In this document: piece after piece, positions 1 through 8,088 of the stretch | How the letters are laid out: every line of letters begins with the position of its first letter | How positions within the stretch are numbered: the stretch's first letter is position 1 | Origin: Alphaproteobacteria bacterium | Lineage (GTDB): Bacteria > Pseudomonadota > Alphaproteobacteria > Bin65 | NCBI GenBank assembly: GCA_021776685.1 | Contig: JAJFFJ010000105.1 | Span: forward strand, 1-51,394 | DNA length: 51,394 nt | Direction of reading: 5' to 3' | The notes under the pieces: generated by a model | Databases searched by the model: none | Told to the model about the DNA's origin: nothing | What the model saw: only the letters and a program-made list of their open reading frames with translations | Translations under genes and position numbers: made by a program

Positions 1-40
1 CGCAACGCATAAGACCAACAGATCATTGGGAGAAGTGACT

Positions 41-1255
41 GTGCTTTATGAGCCGACCCCCCGTGTTGTGGAGTTGAAGGAAACCCTGGTCCGTTTCATG
101 GACGAGCATGTCTATGCGGCCGAGGACGCCTATCACATGCATGCCAAGACCGGCGACAGGCTGGACCCGCCGCCGATCCTGGAAGAGCTCAAGCGCCGCG
201 CCCGGGATATGGGACTGTGGAACCTGTTCCTGCCCGAGAGTGATCTGGGCGCCGGCCTCACCAATCTGGAATATGCCCATCTCTGCGAGATCATGGGCCG
301 TTCCCCGCACATCGCGCCGGAAGCCTGCAACTGCTCCGCCCCTGATACTGGCAATATGGAAGTGTTGACCCGCTATGCCGCCCCACAGCACCAGGAAAAG
401 TGGCTGACCCAGCTGCTTGACGGCAAGATTCGTTCCGCCTTCCTGATGACCGAACCCGATGTGGCGTCTTCCGATGCCACCAACGTGCAATCCTCGATCA
501 TTCGTGATGGGGATGAATATGTTATCAATGGCACCAAGTGGTGGGCGTCCGGCGCCGGTGACCGCCGCACCAAAATCTGGATCGTCATGGGCAAGTCCGA
601 CCCCGAGGCGCACAAATACAACCAGCAATCAATGGTTTTGGTGGAGCCGGATACACCCGGCATCACGGTCGACCGCTGGCTGCCGGTGATGGGCTACGAC
701 CACCTGCCGGAAGCCCACTGGCTGGTGAGCTTCGACAACGTCCGCGTGCCGGCGGAGAATATTCTGCTTGGCGAGGGGCGTGGCTTTGAGATCGCGCAGG
801 GCCGCCTGGGCCCGGGCCGAATTCACCACTGCATGCGCTTGATCGGCATGGCCGAACGCGCCCTGCAGCTGATGATTGAACGCACCGCCGGCCGTTCCAC
901 ATTTGGCACCCGCATTATCGATCAGGGCGTCGTCCGTGACTGGATTGCGGAGAGCCGCATTGAGATTGACCAGGCGCGCCTGCTGACCCTGAACGCCGCG
1001 CACATGATGGACACCGTGGGCAACAAAGCCGCCAAGATGGAGATTGCCTCGATCAAGGTGGCAGCCCCCAACATGGCGCTGAAGATCATCGACCGGGCCA
1101 TGCAGGCCTGGGGCGGCGGCGGTCTGACAGATGTGTCGATCCTGCCGGAGCTGTGGGCCTGGGCGCGTATCCTGCGTCTGGCCGATGGCCCTGACGAAGT
1201 GCACAAGATGCAGATCGCCCGCCTGGAGATCGGCAAGCATATGGCGACGAAATAG
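41..1255 (+). CDS. Acyl-CoA dehydrogenase, ACAD10/11-like
   Basis: Flavoenzyme of the acyl-CoA dehydrogenase family, expected to introduce the alpha,beta double bond into an acyl-CoA and pass electrons to ETF. The protein of about 404 residues has the usual order: an N-terminal helical domain, a beta domain ([12 protein letters not shown], then [11 protein letters not shown]) and a C-terminal helical domain ([20 protein letters not shown]). The C-terminal LADGPDEVH segment is typical of the ACAD10/11 subgroup; it places Asp where MCAD has its catalytic Glu. I prefer the GTG at 41 because GGGAGA at 28-33 is correctly spaced; an in-frame TTG at 26 lies on top of that Shine-Dalgarno site. The substrate cannot be told. 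The neighbouring fadB-like gene supports a beta-oxidation role. Confidence 0.9.
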   Translation: MLYEPTPRVVELKETLVRFMDEHVYAAEDAYHMHAKTGDRLDPPPILEELKRRARDMGLWNLFLPESDLGAGLTNLEYAHLCEIMGRSPHIAPEACNCSAPDTGNMEVLTRYAAPQHQEKWLTQLLDGKIRSAFLMTEPDVASSDATNVQSSIIRDGDEYVINGTKWWASGAGDRRTKIWIVMGKSDPEAHKYNQQSMVLVEPDTPGITVDRWLPVMGYDHLPEAHWLVSFDNVRVPAENILLGEGRGFEIAQGRLGPGRIHHCMRLIGMAERALQLMIERTAGRSTFGTRIIDQGVVRDWIAESRIEIDQARLLTLNAAHMMDTVGNKAAKMEIASIKVAAPNMALKIIDRAMQAWGGGGLTDVSILPELWAWARILRLADGPDEVHKMQIARLEIGKHMATK

Positions 1256-1274
1256 CCACGACGAATACCTAATC

Positions 1275-1360
1275 CGTCATTCCCGCGAATGCGGGAATTC
1301 AGACTGTCAGCCGTGCCAGTTGCCCGGTGCTCTGGGCCCCCGCCTTCGCGGGGGTGGCGT
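1275..1360. repeat. Intergenic palindromic repeat (REP/MITE-like) with two hairpins
   Basis: Two inverted repeats lie in the 126-bp gap before the fadB-like gene. The first is ATTCCCGC-GAAT-GCGGGAAT around 1279-1298. The second is CCCCCGC (1337-1343), loop CTTC, GCGGGGG (1348-1354), followed after seven bases by a T-run at 1363-1368, so it could terminate transcription. The GTCATTCCCGCGAATGCGGG type of sequence is a common dispersed intergenic repeat in Proteobacteria (from memory). The repeat reads in frame into the gene downstream and creates a false N-terminal extension. Confidence 0.7.
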
Positions 1361-1381
1361 TCTTTTTTGGGAGGCATCCTC

Positions 1382-3490
1382 ATGTCCGACATCGTGATTG
1401 AAACGGCGGACCGGCCAGATGGCGTCCGGGTTATCACCATCAACAATGCGCCGGTGAATGCGATTAGCGCCGCCTTCCGCACGCAAATGAAGACGGCGGT
1501 CGAAGCCGCTGGTGCGGATGACGCGGTCAAGGCGGTCGTCATCACGGGCGCGGGCCGCGCCTTCATCGCGGGTGCTGATATCCGCGAGTTCGGCAAGACG
1601 CCGCCAGCCGGCACGCCAACCCTGACCGAAATGATCCACGCGATCGAGGACTGTCCGAAGACAGTGGTCGCCGCTGTGAACGGCGCCGCGGCAGGCGGTG
1701 GCCTCGAGACCGCACTTGGATGCCACTGGCGGGTTGCAGCACCCCGCGCGATGATTGGTCTGCCGGAAGTGAATTTAGGCACCATCCCCGGCGCCACCGG
1801 CACGCAAAGACTGCCGCGGGTCGCGGACATCGAGACGGCGCTGGACATGATCGTCTCCGGTGATCTGGTGCCGGGGACGAAAGCAGGGGCTGCTGGTATC
1901 GTCGACGCTGTCGCCGATGACACGGTCGAAGCCGCAGCGGCGATGGCGCTGGAGAAGCCGGTCCGCAAACTGCGCGAAGACGATTCGAAGTTGAAGGATA
2001 TCGACGCTGGCGCGTTTGACGCCTACCGCAAAGGTATGGCCCGCCGCTGGCGCGGTTTTGACGCCCGCTTCCGCGCCGTGGATGCGGTCGAGAATGTTGT
2101 CAGCATGGACTATGCCGCGGGGATCAGGGCCGAGCGTGACATCTTTGCCGAACGGCAGGAGACCGAAAGCGCCCGCGCCATGCGCCATGTGTTCTTCTCG
2201 GACCGGGAAGTGCTGCGTCATCCGTCGATCCCGAAAGGCACCGAGGCGATCCCGATTACCAAGGCCGCGGTCATCGGTTGCGGCACCATGGGCGGCGGCA
2301 TCGCCATGAATTTCGTCAACGCCGGCATCCCGGTGACGATTCTGGAGATGACCGAAGAGGCGCTGATCCGCGGCCTCGGCATCATCGAGAAGAACTATGC
2401 CAACACTGTCTCCAAGGGCCGCCTGAGCCAGGAGAAGATGGACGCGCGCTTGGCCCTTCTCACCGGCACCCAGAATTATGAAGATCTGGGGGATGCCGAC
2501 ATCGTCATCGAAGCGGTGTTCGAGACCATGGACATCAAGCGTGAGGTGTTCGGCAAACTGGATGAGGTGATGAAGGACGGCGCAGTGCTCGCCTCCAACA
2601 CGTCGACCCTGGACATCGACGAAATCGCCGCCGCCACCAAGCGGCCGGAAGCCGTCATCGGCACCCATTTCTTCAGTCCGGCCAATGTCATGCGCCTGTT
2701 GGAGAATGTGGAAGGCGAAAAGACCTCGCCCGAGGTCAAAGCCACGGTGATGAAAATGGGCCAGCAGATCGGCAAGGTGCCGGTGCTGGTGGGCAACTGC
2801 GACGGCTTTGTCGGCAACCGCATGCTGCACCACTATATCCGCCAGGCGAAATTCCTGCTGGAGGAGGGGGCGACCCCGGCCCAGGTCGACAAGGTGGTTT
2901 TCGATTTCGGATTCGCCATGGGCCCCTTCGCCATGAGCGATCTGGCCGGCAACGACGTCAGCTATCTGGTCAGCCAGGAAGCACTCAAGAAATATGGTCC
3001 CTCAAATCTGCGCACTTCGGAGATCGTCAATCGGCTCTACGAGGAAGGCCGCTACGGCCAAAAGACCTCCAAGGGCTACTATCTCTATGAGGAAGGTAGC
3101 CGCGCGCCGATCCCGGACCCGGCCGTGGACGCGATCATCGCTGGCGAGAGCAAGCGCTTGGGCATTGAGCGGCGCGAGGTCAGCGACGAAGAAATCCTTG
3201 AGCGCTGCATGTTCGCTCTGGTCAACGAGGGTGCGAAGATCCTCGACGAAGGCATCGCCGCCCGGCCGCTCGACATCGACCTGATCTATATCTACGGCTA
3301 CAGCTTCCCGCGCTATCGCGGTGGCCCCATGCACTGGGCGGACGAGATCGGCCTCGATCATGTGCTGGCGCGGATCGAGTCCTATTGGAAAGAGCGCGAC
3401 CCGGACCATTATGAGCCCGCGCCGCTCTTGCGCCGGCTGGCCGGCGAGGGCAAGACCTTCAAGCAGTGGAGCGATGAGCGCGCTGCTTGA
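1382..3490 (+). CDS. fadB: Multifunctional enoyl-CoA hydratase / 3-hydroxyacyl-CoA dehydrogenase
   Basis: Carries out the hydration and NAD-dependent oxidation steps of beta-oxidation on one chain of 702 residues. The N-terminal crotonase domain (about 1-190) has the oxyanion segment [12 protein letters not shown] and the catalytic pair Glu109 and Glu129 (LPEVNLG). A Rossmann domain starts near 295 with GCGTMGGG and is followed by [11 protein letters not shown], which carries the catalytic His. Two 3HCDH C-terminal domains follow ([23 protein letters not shown]). It resembles FadJ and peroxisomal MFE1-type proteins. The start is the ATG at 1382 behind GGGAGG (1369-1374); the open frame continues upstream only through the intergenic repeat. 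The fadB symbol is by similarity. Confidence 0.95.
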   Translation: MSDIVIETADRPDGVRVITINNAPVNAISAAFRTQMKTAVEAAGADDAVKAVVITGAGRAFIAGADIREFGKTPPAGTPTLTEMIHAIEDCPKTVVAAVNGAAAGGGLETALGCHWRVAAPRAMIGLPEVNLGTIPGATGTQRLPRVADIETALDMIVSGDLVPGTKAGAAGIVDAVADDTVEAAAAMALEKPVRKLREDDSKLKDIDAGAFDAYRKGMARRWRGFDARFRAVDAVENVVSMDYAAGIRAERDIFAERQETESARAMRHVFFSDREVLRHPSIPKGTEAIPITKAAVIGCGTMGGGIAMNFVNAGIPVTILEMTEEALIRGLGIIEKNYANTVSKGRLSQEKMDARLALLTGTQNYEDLGDADIVIEAVFETMDIKREVFGKLDEVMKDGAVLASNTSTLDIDEIAAATKRPEAVIGTHFFSPANVMRLLENVEGEKTSPEVKATVMKMGQQIGKVPVLVGNCDGFVGNRMLHHYIRQAKFLLEEGATPAQVDKVVFDFGFAMGPFAMSDLAGNDVSYLVSQEALKKYGPSNLRTSEIVNRLYEEGRYGQKTSKGYYLYEEGSRAPIPDPAVDAIIAGESKRLGIERREVSDEEILERCMFALVNEGAKILDEGIAARPLDIDLIYIYGYSFPRYRGGPMHWADEIGLDHVLARIESYWKERDPDHYEPAPLLRRLAGEGKTFKQWSDERAA

Positions 3491-3510
3491 GTGACAGAAA
3501 GGATAAGTCG

Positions 3511-3801
3511 ATGACCCCAGTGGACACTCAGGTCGATACAGCAGCCTTCGAGGCAGAGGCCAGAGCCGACGGCTATGACGTCATGACCAAGTCCATGGCG
3601 CCCTCAGAGACGCTTGGCGATCACACTCATGATTTCGACGCGCGTTTGCTGATAACCGCTGGCGAGATCGCGGTCACGGTGGACGGTGTCGAGACGCGGT
3701 GCGGCGCTGGCGACAGGTTCAGCCTGGAGGCCAATCGGGTGCACAGCGAAGTTGTCGGCCCAGAGGGCGTCACTTTCGTGGTTGGCCGCCGGGAAGCCTG
3801 A
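3511..3801 (+). CDS. Small cupin-domain protein
   Basis: A single-domain cupin of 96 residues. Motif 1 is reduced to a GDHTHDFDARLLITAGE segment with the metal-ligand-like His-x-His, and motif 2 contains GDRFSLEANRVHSEVVG with the last His. Such small cupins bind a metal ion or a small ligand; the substrate is unknown. The ATG at 3511 is chosen because AAAGGA lies at 3498-3503; a TTG at 3487 would overlap the stop of the upstream gene and has no ribosome site. It lies 20 bp after the fadB-like gene and is probably cotranscribed with it. Confidence 0.8.
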   Translation: MTPVDTQVDTAAFEAEARADGYDVMTKSMAPSETLGDHTHDFDARLLITAGEIAVTVDGVETRCGAGDRFSLEANRVHSEVVGPEGVTFVVGRREA

Positions 3802-3807
3802 ACTGCA

Positions 3808-4398
3808 TCACGCAATCTGTTCCGTGCGGGCGCCCTGACACAGGGGATAGCTGTCCAACAGAGGCTCGATGCGCTCGCGCATCAACGCGGCGCTGCTGCC
3901 ATATAGGTACAGCGCCGTTTCCGTTGGGCCGTCCCAATAACTAAAATATTTGCCGGTCCCTTTGAGCAGACGGTTCAATTCATCGATGATGTGGCCCACG
4001 TCGCAGTTTTCATAAACTTCGTCCGGCAAATCTGTGCCGTTCAGGTAAATTGCCAGACCTTCCTGTGTGCCGAATTCGAACTCATCGCCAGATTGTTCGA
4101 CGACGAGTTTCGAGCCGCGCGGCGCGCCGAGTTCCTCGAGCCGTGTCGTGATGGCTTTCAGGGTTTCCGGATCAGCGGACGCCGCATCAATTTCGATGTC
4201 AGATTGAATAATCCAGCCTTCATCCGATTGCAGTGAACCGCCGCCGGTCACTTCACCGAGGGTTTTGCTCGAAAGAAAGTCATGCAGTTCATCCTCGAAC
4301 ATGTCGCCGCGGTCGAGGGGCTGTAATCGTGCGTTGAGCTGGACCGTGACCAGAATGCCGTTTGGCGCTGTCTGCCGGCTAAGTGAAAACCCGAGCAT
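3808..4398 (-). CDS. Conserved hypothetical protein, 196 aa
   Basis: I do not recognise the family. The protein is acidic and soluble, with no signal peptide or membrane segment. It opens with a strand-like segment (GFSLSRQTAPNGILVTVQLN) and continues with LGEVTGGGSL and an acidic SDIEID stretch. The C-terminal half holds NGTDLPDEVYENCDVGHIIDELN and a Trp/Tyr-rich YFSYWDGPTETALYLYG segment. The start is well supported by GGGAGAG six bases upstream of the ATG. It is convergent with the small cupin (gap of 6 bp) and has no obvious functional partner. Polymorphic-toxin immunity proteins sometimes look like this, but no toxin gene is seen nearby. Confidence 0.75.
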   Translation of the reverse strand: MLGFSLSRQTAPNGILVTVQLNARLQPLDRGDMFEDELHDFLSSKTLGEVTGGGSLQSDEGWIIQSDIEIDAASADPETLKAITTRLEELGAPRGSKLVVEQSGDEFEFGTQEGLAIYLNGTDLPDEVYENCDVGHIIDELNRLLKGTGKYFSYWDGPTETALYLYGSSAALMRERIEPLLDSYPLCQGARTEQIA

Positions 4399-4675
4399 AA
4401 AATCTCTCCCATTTCGGTGCGTCCGGAAACGGGCAGAAGCTAGGGGCAGTTTTTTAAGATTTACCTACTTCTTCCACCAAAAGGGGCAGTCTGGCCATAT
4501 CTGCGATCACGCCAGTCCAGATTAGCGTTTTAGCCTGGCAAACCTGCTTGCCATCAACGAGATCGCGCCTAGGTAAACAGAACCGGGCTATCACCAGCCG
4601 CCCGGTAAGCCCCATCTTCCCGGATTTGATGCGGCCAAGCGCTGCTTCCAACTCCTGTTCTCGGGGAGGGAAGCA

Positions 4676-4912
4676 ATGGCTTGCGGTAAGACAACTTGTG
4701 CAATCCACTATTCAGATCACAGTTCGGGCGGCAGTGACCGCACCGACCCGGATCACGTCGGCTGGAGTCTCAATCGTGTTTGGGTCGTGCTCTCGCTATG
4801 GACGTCGCGTCATCGGCAGCGTCGCGCGTTGGCGCAACTGGATACCCGGTTGCTGCGCGACATCGGGGTGACGCGGGCCCAGGCCGAACGGGAAGTTCGC
4901 AAGCCTTTCTAG
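4676..4912 (+). CDS. DUF1127 (YjiS-like) small protein
   Basis: A 78-residue basic protein whose C-terminal part (RRALAQLDTRLLRDIGVTRA, then QAEREVRKPF) is the DUF1127 motif: a short amphipathic helix followed by an L-x-D-IG-x-(S/T)R-x-(E/Q)-x-E signature. DUF1127 proteins are abundant in Alphaproteobacteria; some bind RNA or affect phosphate and carbon metabolism. The N-terminal 40 residues (Ser/Asp-rich, then a hydrophobic VWVVLSLW stretch) are not conserved in the family. GGGGAGGG at 4663-4670 lies five bases before the ATG. The gene stands alone between a hypothetical protein and the MscS gene. Confidence 0.85.
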   Translation: MACGKTTCAIHYSDHSSGGSDRTDPDHVGWSLNRVWVVLSLWTSRHRQRRALAQLDTRLLRDIGVTRAQAEREVRKPF

Positions 4913-5097
4913 CGCATGTGAAACCGGCCGTTGGAGGAGAGTAATGAAGGTGCTGGGGCAGACCTTGAGCGCGGTCTGATGACCTGTCCGGCCTGGAAAT
5001 CAGACCGCCGTATCGCTTGGCCGAGATTTACCCTAGCGTATAGGTCGGTTGCACCCGGCCTGGCCTGGGTTTCTGAACCGATGAGGCGCGGATTGAC

Positions 5098-5931
5098 ATG
5101 GATGCCTGGCTGCAAGGGCTGTGGGTTGACTTCAACAAATTTTTGACCCGCATGGGCGATTACCTCCCCAATGTGGTCGGTGCTGTGGTGATTCTTCTCG
5201 CCGCCTGGCTGCTGGGGCGCATTTTTCGCTACATTTCCATGCGCCTGCTGCGGGCGCTTGACGGCCTGTTTGAACGGCTATTTACCCGTGGCGCGCTGGC
5301 CCAATTGCGCATTCCACCTTGGGCGGTCCGGCTGGTTGGCGGACTGATCTTCTGGATCATCATGCTCATCGGGCTGGTGATGGCGACCCGGGTGCTGGAC
5401 ATTCCGCTGGCCACCCGCTGGCTCGACAATCTGCTGAACTATGTACCTACGGTCTTTGCCGTAGTCGTAATAATCGTCGCCGGCGTCCTGGCTAGTATTC
5501 TGCTGCGCGATCTGGTGACAACCGGCACAAGCGCCGCCGGGATGCGGCAGGCGCGGCAACTCGGGATTGCGGTTCAGGTAATCGCGCTCGCCATTGCCGC
5601 CACAGTCGGCCTCGATGAAATCGGTATTGATGTCGACCTGCTCATCGCCATCATCGCGGTCGTACTGGCGGCCGGGGCAGGCGGGTTGGCTCTCGCCTTT
5701 GGCCTGGGTGCACGCTCTTTTGTGGCCAATGTGCTGGCGGCGCGGCATGTCGCCCGCCTGTACAGATCCGGCGAGACGGTCGGTATCGATGGCATGCAGG
5801 GCGTCATTGTGTCCATCGGACCTACATTTGTGATCATTGGCGCCGACGAGGGCGTGGTTGCGGTCCCGGCGAAGCTGTTTATGGATCAGATCAGCCTGTC
5901 AGTCACAGTGAGCGAAGATGACGGAAGCTGA
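5098..5931 (+). CDS. MscS-family small mechanosensitive channel-like membrane protein
   Basis: Inner-membrane protein of 277 residues with about five hydrophobic segments (roughly 20-45, 75-95, 115-135, 155-175, 180-205). The last is a Gly/Ala-rich pore-like helix (AVVLAAGAGGLALAFGLGAR). A short beta domain follows (VGIDGMQGVIVSIGPTFVII), as in MscS proteins and in proteins with the conserved TM-helix repeat. It probably lets small solutes out on hypo-osmotic shock, or senses ions. No strong ribosome site is seen. Its end overlaps the next gene by 14 bp, so the MscS, CBS and MgtE genes form one operon; the neighbours suggest a link to divalent cations. Confidence 0.85.
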   Translation: MDAWLQGLWVDFNKFLTRMGDYLPNVVGAVVILLAAWLLGRIFRYISMRLLRALDGLFERLFTRGALAQLRIPPWAVRLVGGLIFWIIMLIGLVMATRVLDIPLATRWLDNLLNYVPTVFAVVVIIVAGVLASILLRDLVTTGTSAAGMRQARQLGIAVQVIALAIAATVGLDEIGIDVDLLIAIIAVVLAAGAGGLALAFGLGARSFVANVLAARHVARLYRSGETVGIDGMQGVIVSIGPTFVIIGADEGVVAVPAKLFMDQISLSVTVSEDDGS

Positions 5932-6742
5932 TCTTCGCCTGGGCGGCGCGTATCTGAAAGGCCTGCCGGTCCAGGCAGCCCGGGCGCTGGAGGCGCTGGA
6001 TCCGGCTGATGTGGCCACCTGCCTGGAAACCTTTGAACCCGACTCGGTTGCGCCCGCGGTTGCCGCCATGCGTGCCGGCTCGGCGCTCGCCGCGCTCAGC
6101 TTGTTGCCCTCCGACAAGGCTCGGGGAATCCTGGCAGCGATGGATCCGATCGCCGCGGTTGCCGTGCTGCGTCTGGCCGATAGCACCAAGCGCGCGGCAT
6201 TCCTTGAGGGGCTTGAGGGACGCCGTGCGCGCCGCCTTAAACGGGTTGCTGGTTATCCGGCAGATGTGGCGGGCGCATGGTGCGATCCGCTGTCGCCGGT
6301 ATGGCCGGCAGCGACACCGGCGGGCGACATCGCCGAGGCGGTGCGCAGGACCGCAGATGGTCCCCATGACCCGCTCTGCATCATCCGATCCGACGGCGGT
6401 TTCGCGGGCTGCGTCCGGATCACTGACGTGATGAGTGCCGGTGCTGAGACGCCGGTTCGCCGGCTCCTCCAACGTGACCTGACGCCAATACTCGACTCCA
6501 CGCCACTTGCGGATGTGACTGGTCACGAAGGGTGGCTGGATTTTGCGCAACTCCCGGTGATCGATTTGCGGGGCCGCCTTGTTGGCACCCTGTCCCGCCG
6601 CCGCTTCCTCACCGGCACCGGCGCCACGCCGCCGGCCGCAGCCGGGGCCGATGGCGACGATATTGTCATCAGCGCCACAGCCGGTGCCGTTACTTCTCTG
6701 GCCATCATTCTGGAAGCCGTCCTCAGCCGGGAATCCGACTGA
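5918..6742 (+). CDS. MgtE N-domain/CBS protein without a membrane domain
   Basis: A 274-residue soluble protein that looks like the cytosolic half of a magnesium transporter MgtE. Residues about 1-110 form an alpha-helical MgtE-N superhelix (ALEALDPADVATCLETFEPD, LLPSDKARGILAAMD). Residues about 115-235 form a divergent CBS pair (CIIRSDGGFAGCVRITDVMS; FAQLPVIDLRGRLVGTLSRR). There is no transmembrane pore. The C-terminus (DIVISATAGAVTSLAIILEA) is hydrophobic but too short to be the channel. It overlaps the MscS gene by 14 bp and lies 29 bp before full-length mgtE. A plausible role is a regulatory subunit that gates MgtE or the MscS channel; this is inferred only. Confidence 0.8.
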   Translation: MTEADLRLGGAYLKGLPVQAARALEALDPADVATCLETFEPDSVAPAVAAMRAGSALAALSLLPSDKARGILAAMDPIAAVAVLRLADSTKRAAFLEGLEGRRARRLKRVAGYPADVAGAWCDPLSPVWPAATPAGDIAEAVRRTADGPHDPLCIIRSDGGFAGCVRITDVMSAGAETPVRRLLQRDLTPILDSTPLADVTGHEGWLDFAQLPVIDLRGRLVGTLSRRRFLTGTGATPPAAAGADGDDIVISATAGAVTSLAIILEAVLSRESD

Positions 6743-6771
6743 AATTCGGCCGAACCAAAGGAATTCGCTCG

Positions 6772-8088
6772 ATGACTATTGCCGTCGCACCCGCTCTTGC
6801 GCAACTGAGCGGCAAATTCCTTGTGGAGCATCCCGGGGAAGCCGCTAAGCGGCTCGAGACGCTGGACGCCGGTCTGGTCGCCGAGTTCGCCGCCTCCTGC
6901 GACGAAGAGCTTTTGGAGCCGTTGTTCGAGCGCCTGTCCTCTGATTTTGCAGCGCAGGTGGCGGATGGGCTGGAAGAGGAGCGGCAAATCCAAATTCTCC
7001 GCCGGCTCGATCCCCGCTATGGCGCGCTGATGCTCGTGCAACTGCCAGAGGAGAAGCGAAAGGCGTTGCTGAAAGGGTTGCCACGGGGCGTCGCCCGCTC
7101 CCTTCGTACCATGATGAGCTACCAGCCGGAATCTGCCGGGGCGCTGATGGAGACCCGGCTGACAGCGTTGCGCGAGGATATGGCTGTGGAGGACGCGCGG
7201 CGGCGAATTCAGAAAGGCAGGCGTCAAAACGAGGTTCGCTTTTATGTCACTGATGCCGACAATCGGCCTGTGGCGCGAATGAACGCCCGCGACTTGCTGG
7301 TTGCCGCGATCGACGCGCCAGTGGGCGAGCTTGGTCAGGCGGTCGAAGTGACCGTGACCAGCGATATGCCCAAGGATGAATTGACCAGGTTGATGCAGGA
7401 TACCGGCCTGAGTGAACTTCCCGTAGTGGATGCTGAGGGACGACTGGTGGGCGTCATCAGTCACCTTGCGCTGGTGGGTGCGATGCGGGAGGAAGCGACA
7501 GCCGACATCCAGAAGATGGTGGGTGTCAGCAAGGACGAACGGGCATTGTCGCCGGCTATGTTCTCCGTGCGCAAGCGGCTGCCTTGGCTGGAGATCAATC
7601 TGCTGACCGCTTTTGCCGCCGCCTCCGTGGTCGGCGCATTTGAAAGCACCATTGCAAAATATACGGCGCTGGCGGTCCTCTTGCCCGTGGTGGCTGGCCA
7701 ATCAGGCAACGCGGGCGCCCAGGCGCTCGCGGTTGCGATCCGTGGTCTTGCCCTGCGCGAGATTGGCCCCCGTCAATGGCTCCGGCTGCTGCGCAAGGAG
7801 GCTGCGGTGGGGCTGGTTAATGGCGTCGCCATCGCCATCACCACCGGCGTCGCCGTACTGATCTGGAGCCAATCGCTGGGACTGGCCGGCGTGATCGCGG
7901 TCTCCATGGTGATCTCGATGGTCATCGCCGGAGCTTCCGGCGCGCTAACCCCGATAATCCTTGCCAAGCTGGGGCAGGATCCGGCGCAATCCTCTTCGAT
8001 CGTGCTGACAACCATCACCGACATCGCCGGGTTTATGTCGTTCCTCGGGATTGCGACGTTGCTGGCCGCCTATTTGCCGGCCGGTTAG
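6772..8088 (+). CDS. mgtE: Magnesium transporter MgtE
   Basis: Mg2+-selective channel/transporter of the inner membrane, 438 residues. The N-domain (about 5-125) is followed by two CBS modules (about 130-255) that sense cytosolic Mg2+. Five transmembrane helices begin near 270. The family signature PVVAGQSGNAGAQ is at about 305-317 and the pore aspartate is Asp417 in TTITDIAGFMSFLG. The ATG at 6772 is chosen because AAAGGA (6757-6762) precedes it by nine bases; upstream in-frame starts fall inside the preceding gene. The CBS2 segment ELPVVDAEGRLVGVISH is well conserved, so regulation by Mg2+ is expected to be intact. Confidence 0.95.
   Translation: MTIAVAPALAQLSGKFLVEHPGEAAKRLETLDAGLVAEFAASCDEELLEPLFERLSSDFAAQVADGLEEERQIQILRRLDPRYGALMLVQLPEEKRKALLKGLPRGVARSLRTMMSYQPESAGALMETRLTALREDMAVEDARRRIQKGRRQNEVRFYVTDADNRPVARMNARDLLVAAIDAPVGELGQAVEVTVTSDMPKDELTRLMQDTGLSELPVVDAEGRLVGVISHLALVGAMREEATADIQKMVGVSKDERALSPAMFSVRKRLPWLEINLLTAFAAASVVGAFESTIAKYTALAVLLPVVAGQSGNAGAQALAVAIRGLALREIGPRQWLRLLRKEAAVGLVNGVAIAITTGVAVLIWSQSLGLAGVIAVSMVISMVIAGASGALTPIILAKLGQDPAQSSSIVLTTITDIAGFMSFLGIATLLAAYLPAG

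Noticed and set aside
1334-1368. Firm intrinsic terminator between the acyl-CoA dehydrogenase and fadB
   Set aside because: The GC hairpin is perfect but the T-run begins several bases after it, and the element is better explained as a dispersed repeat; termination is only possible.
922-1968. 348-codon minus-strand open frame across the acyl-CoA dehydrogenase / fadB junction
   Set aside because: It runs through the intergenic repeat and antisense to two real genes; it contains the typical repeat-derived translation and no domain.
4454-4708. Possible 84-residue minus-strand gene between the hypothetical protein and the DUF1127 gene
   Set aside because: It covers the DUF1127 ribosome site and start, has no known motif and only a GTG start; support is too weak to call it.
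4931-5146. 71-codon frame ahead of the MscS gene
   Set aside because: It overlaps the MscS start in another frame and shows no conserved features; the 185-bp gap before MscS appears non-coding.
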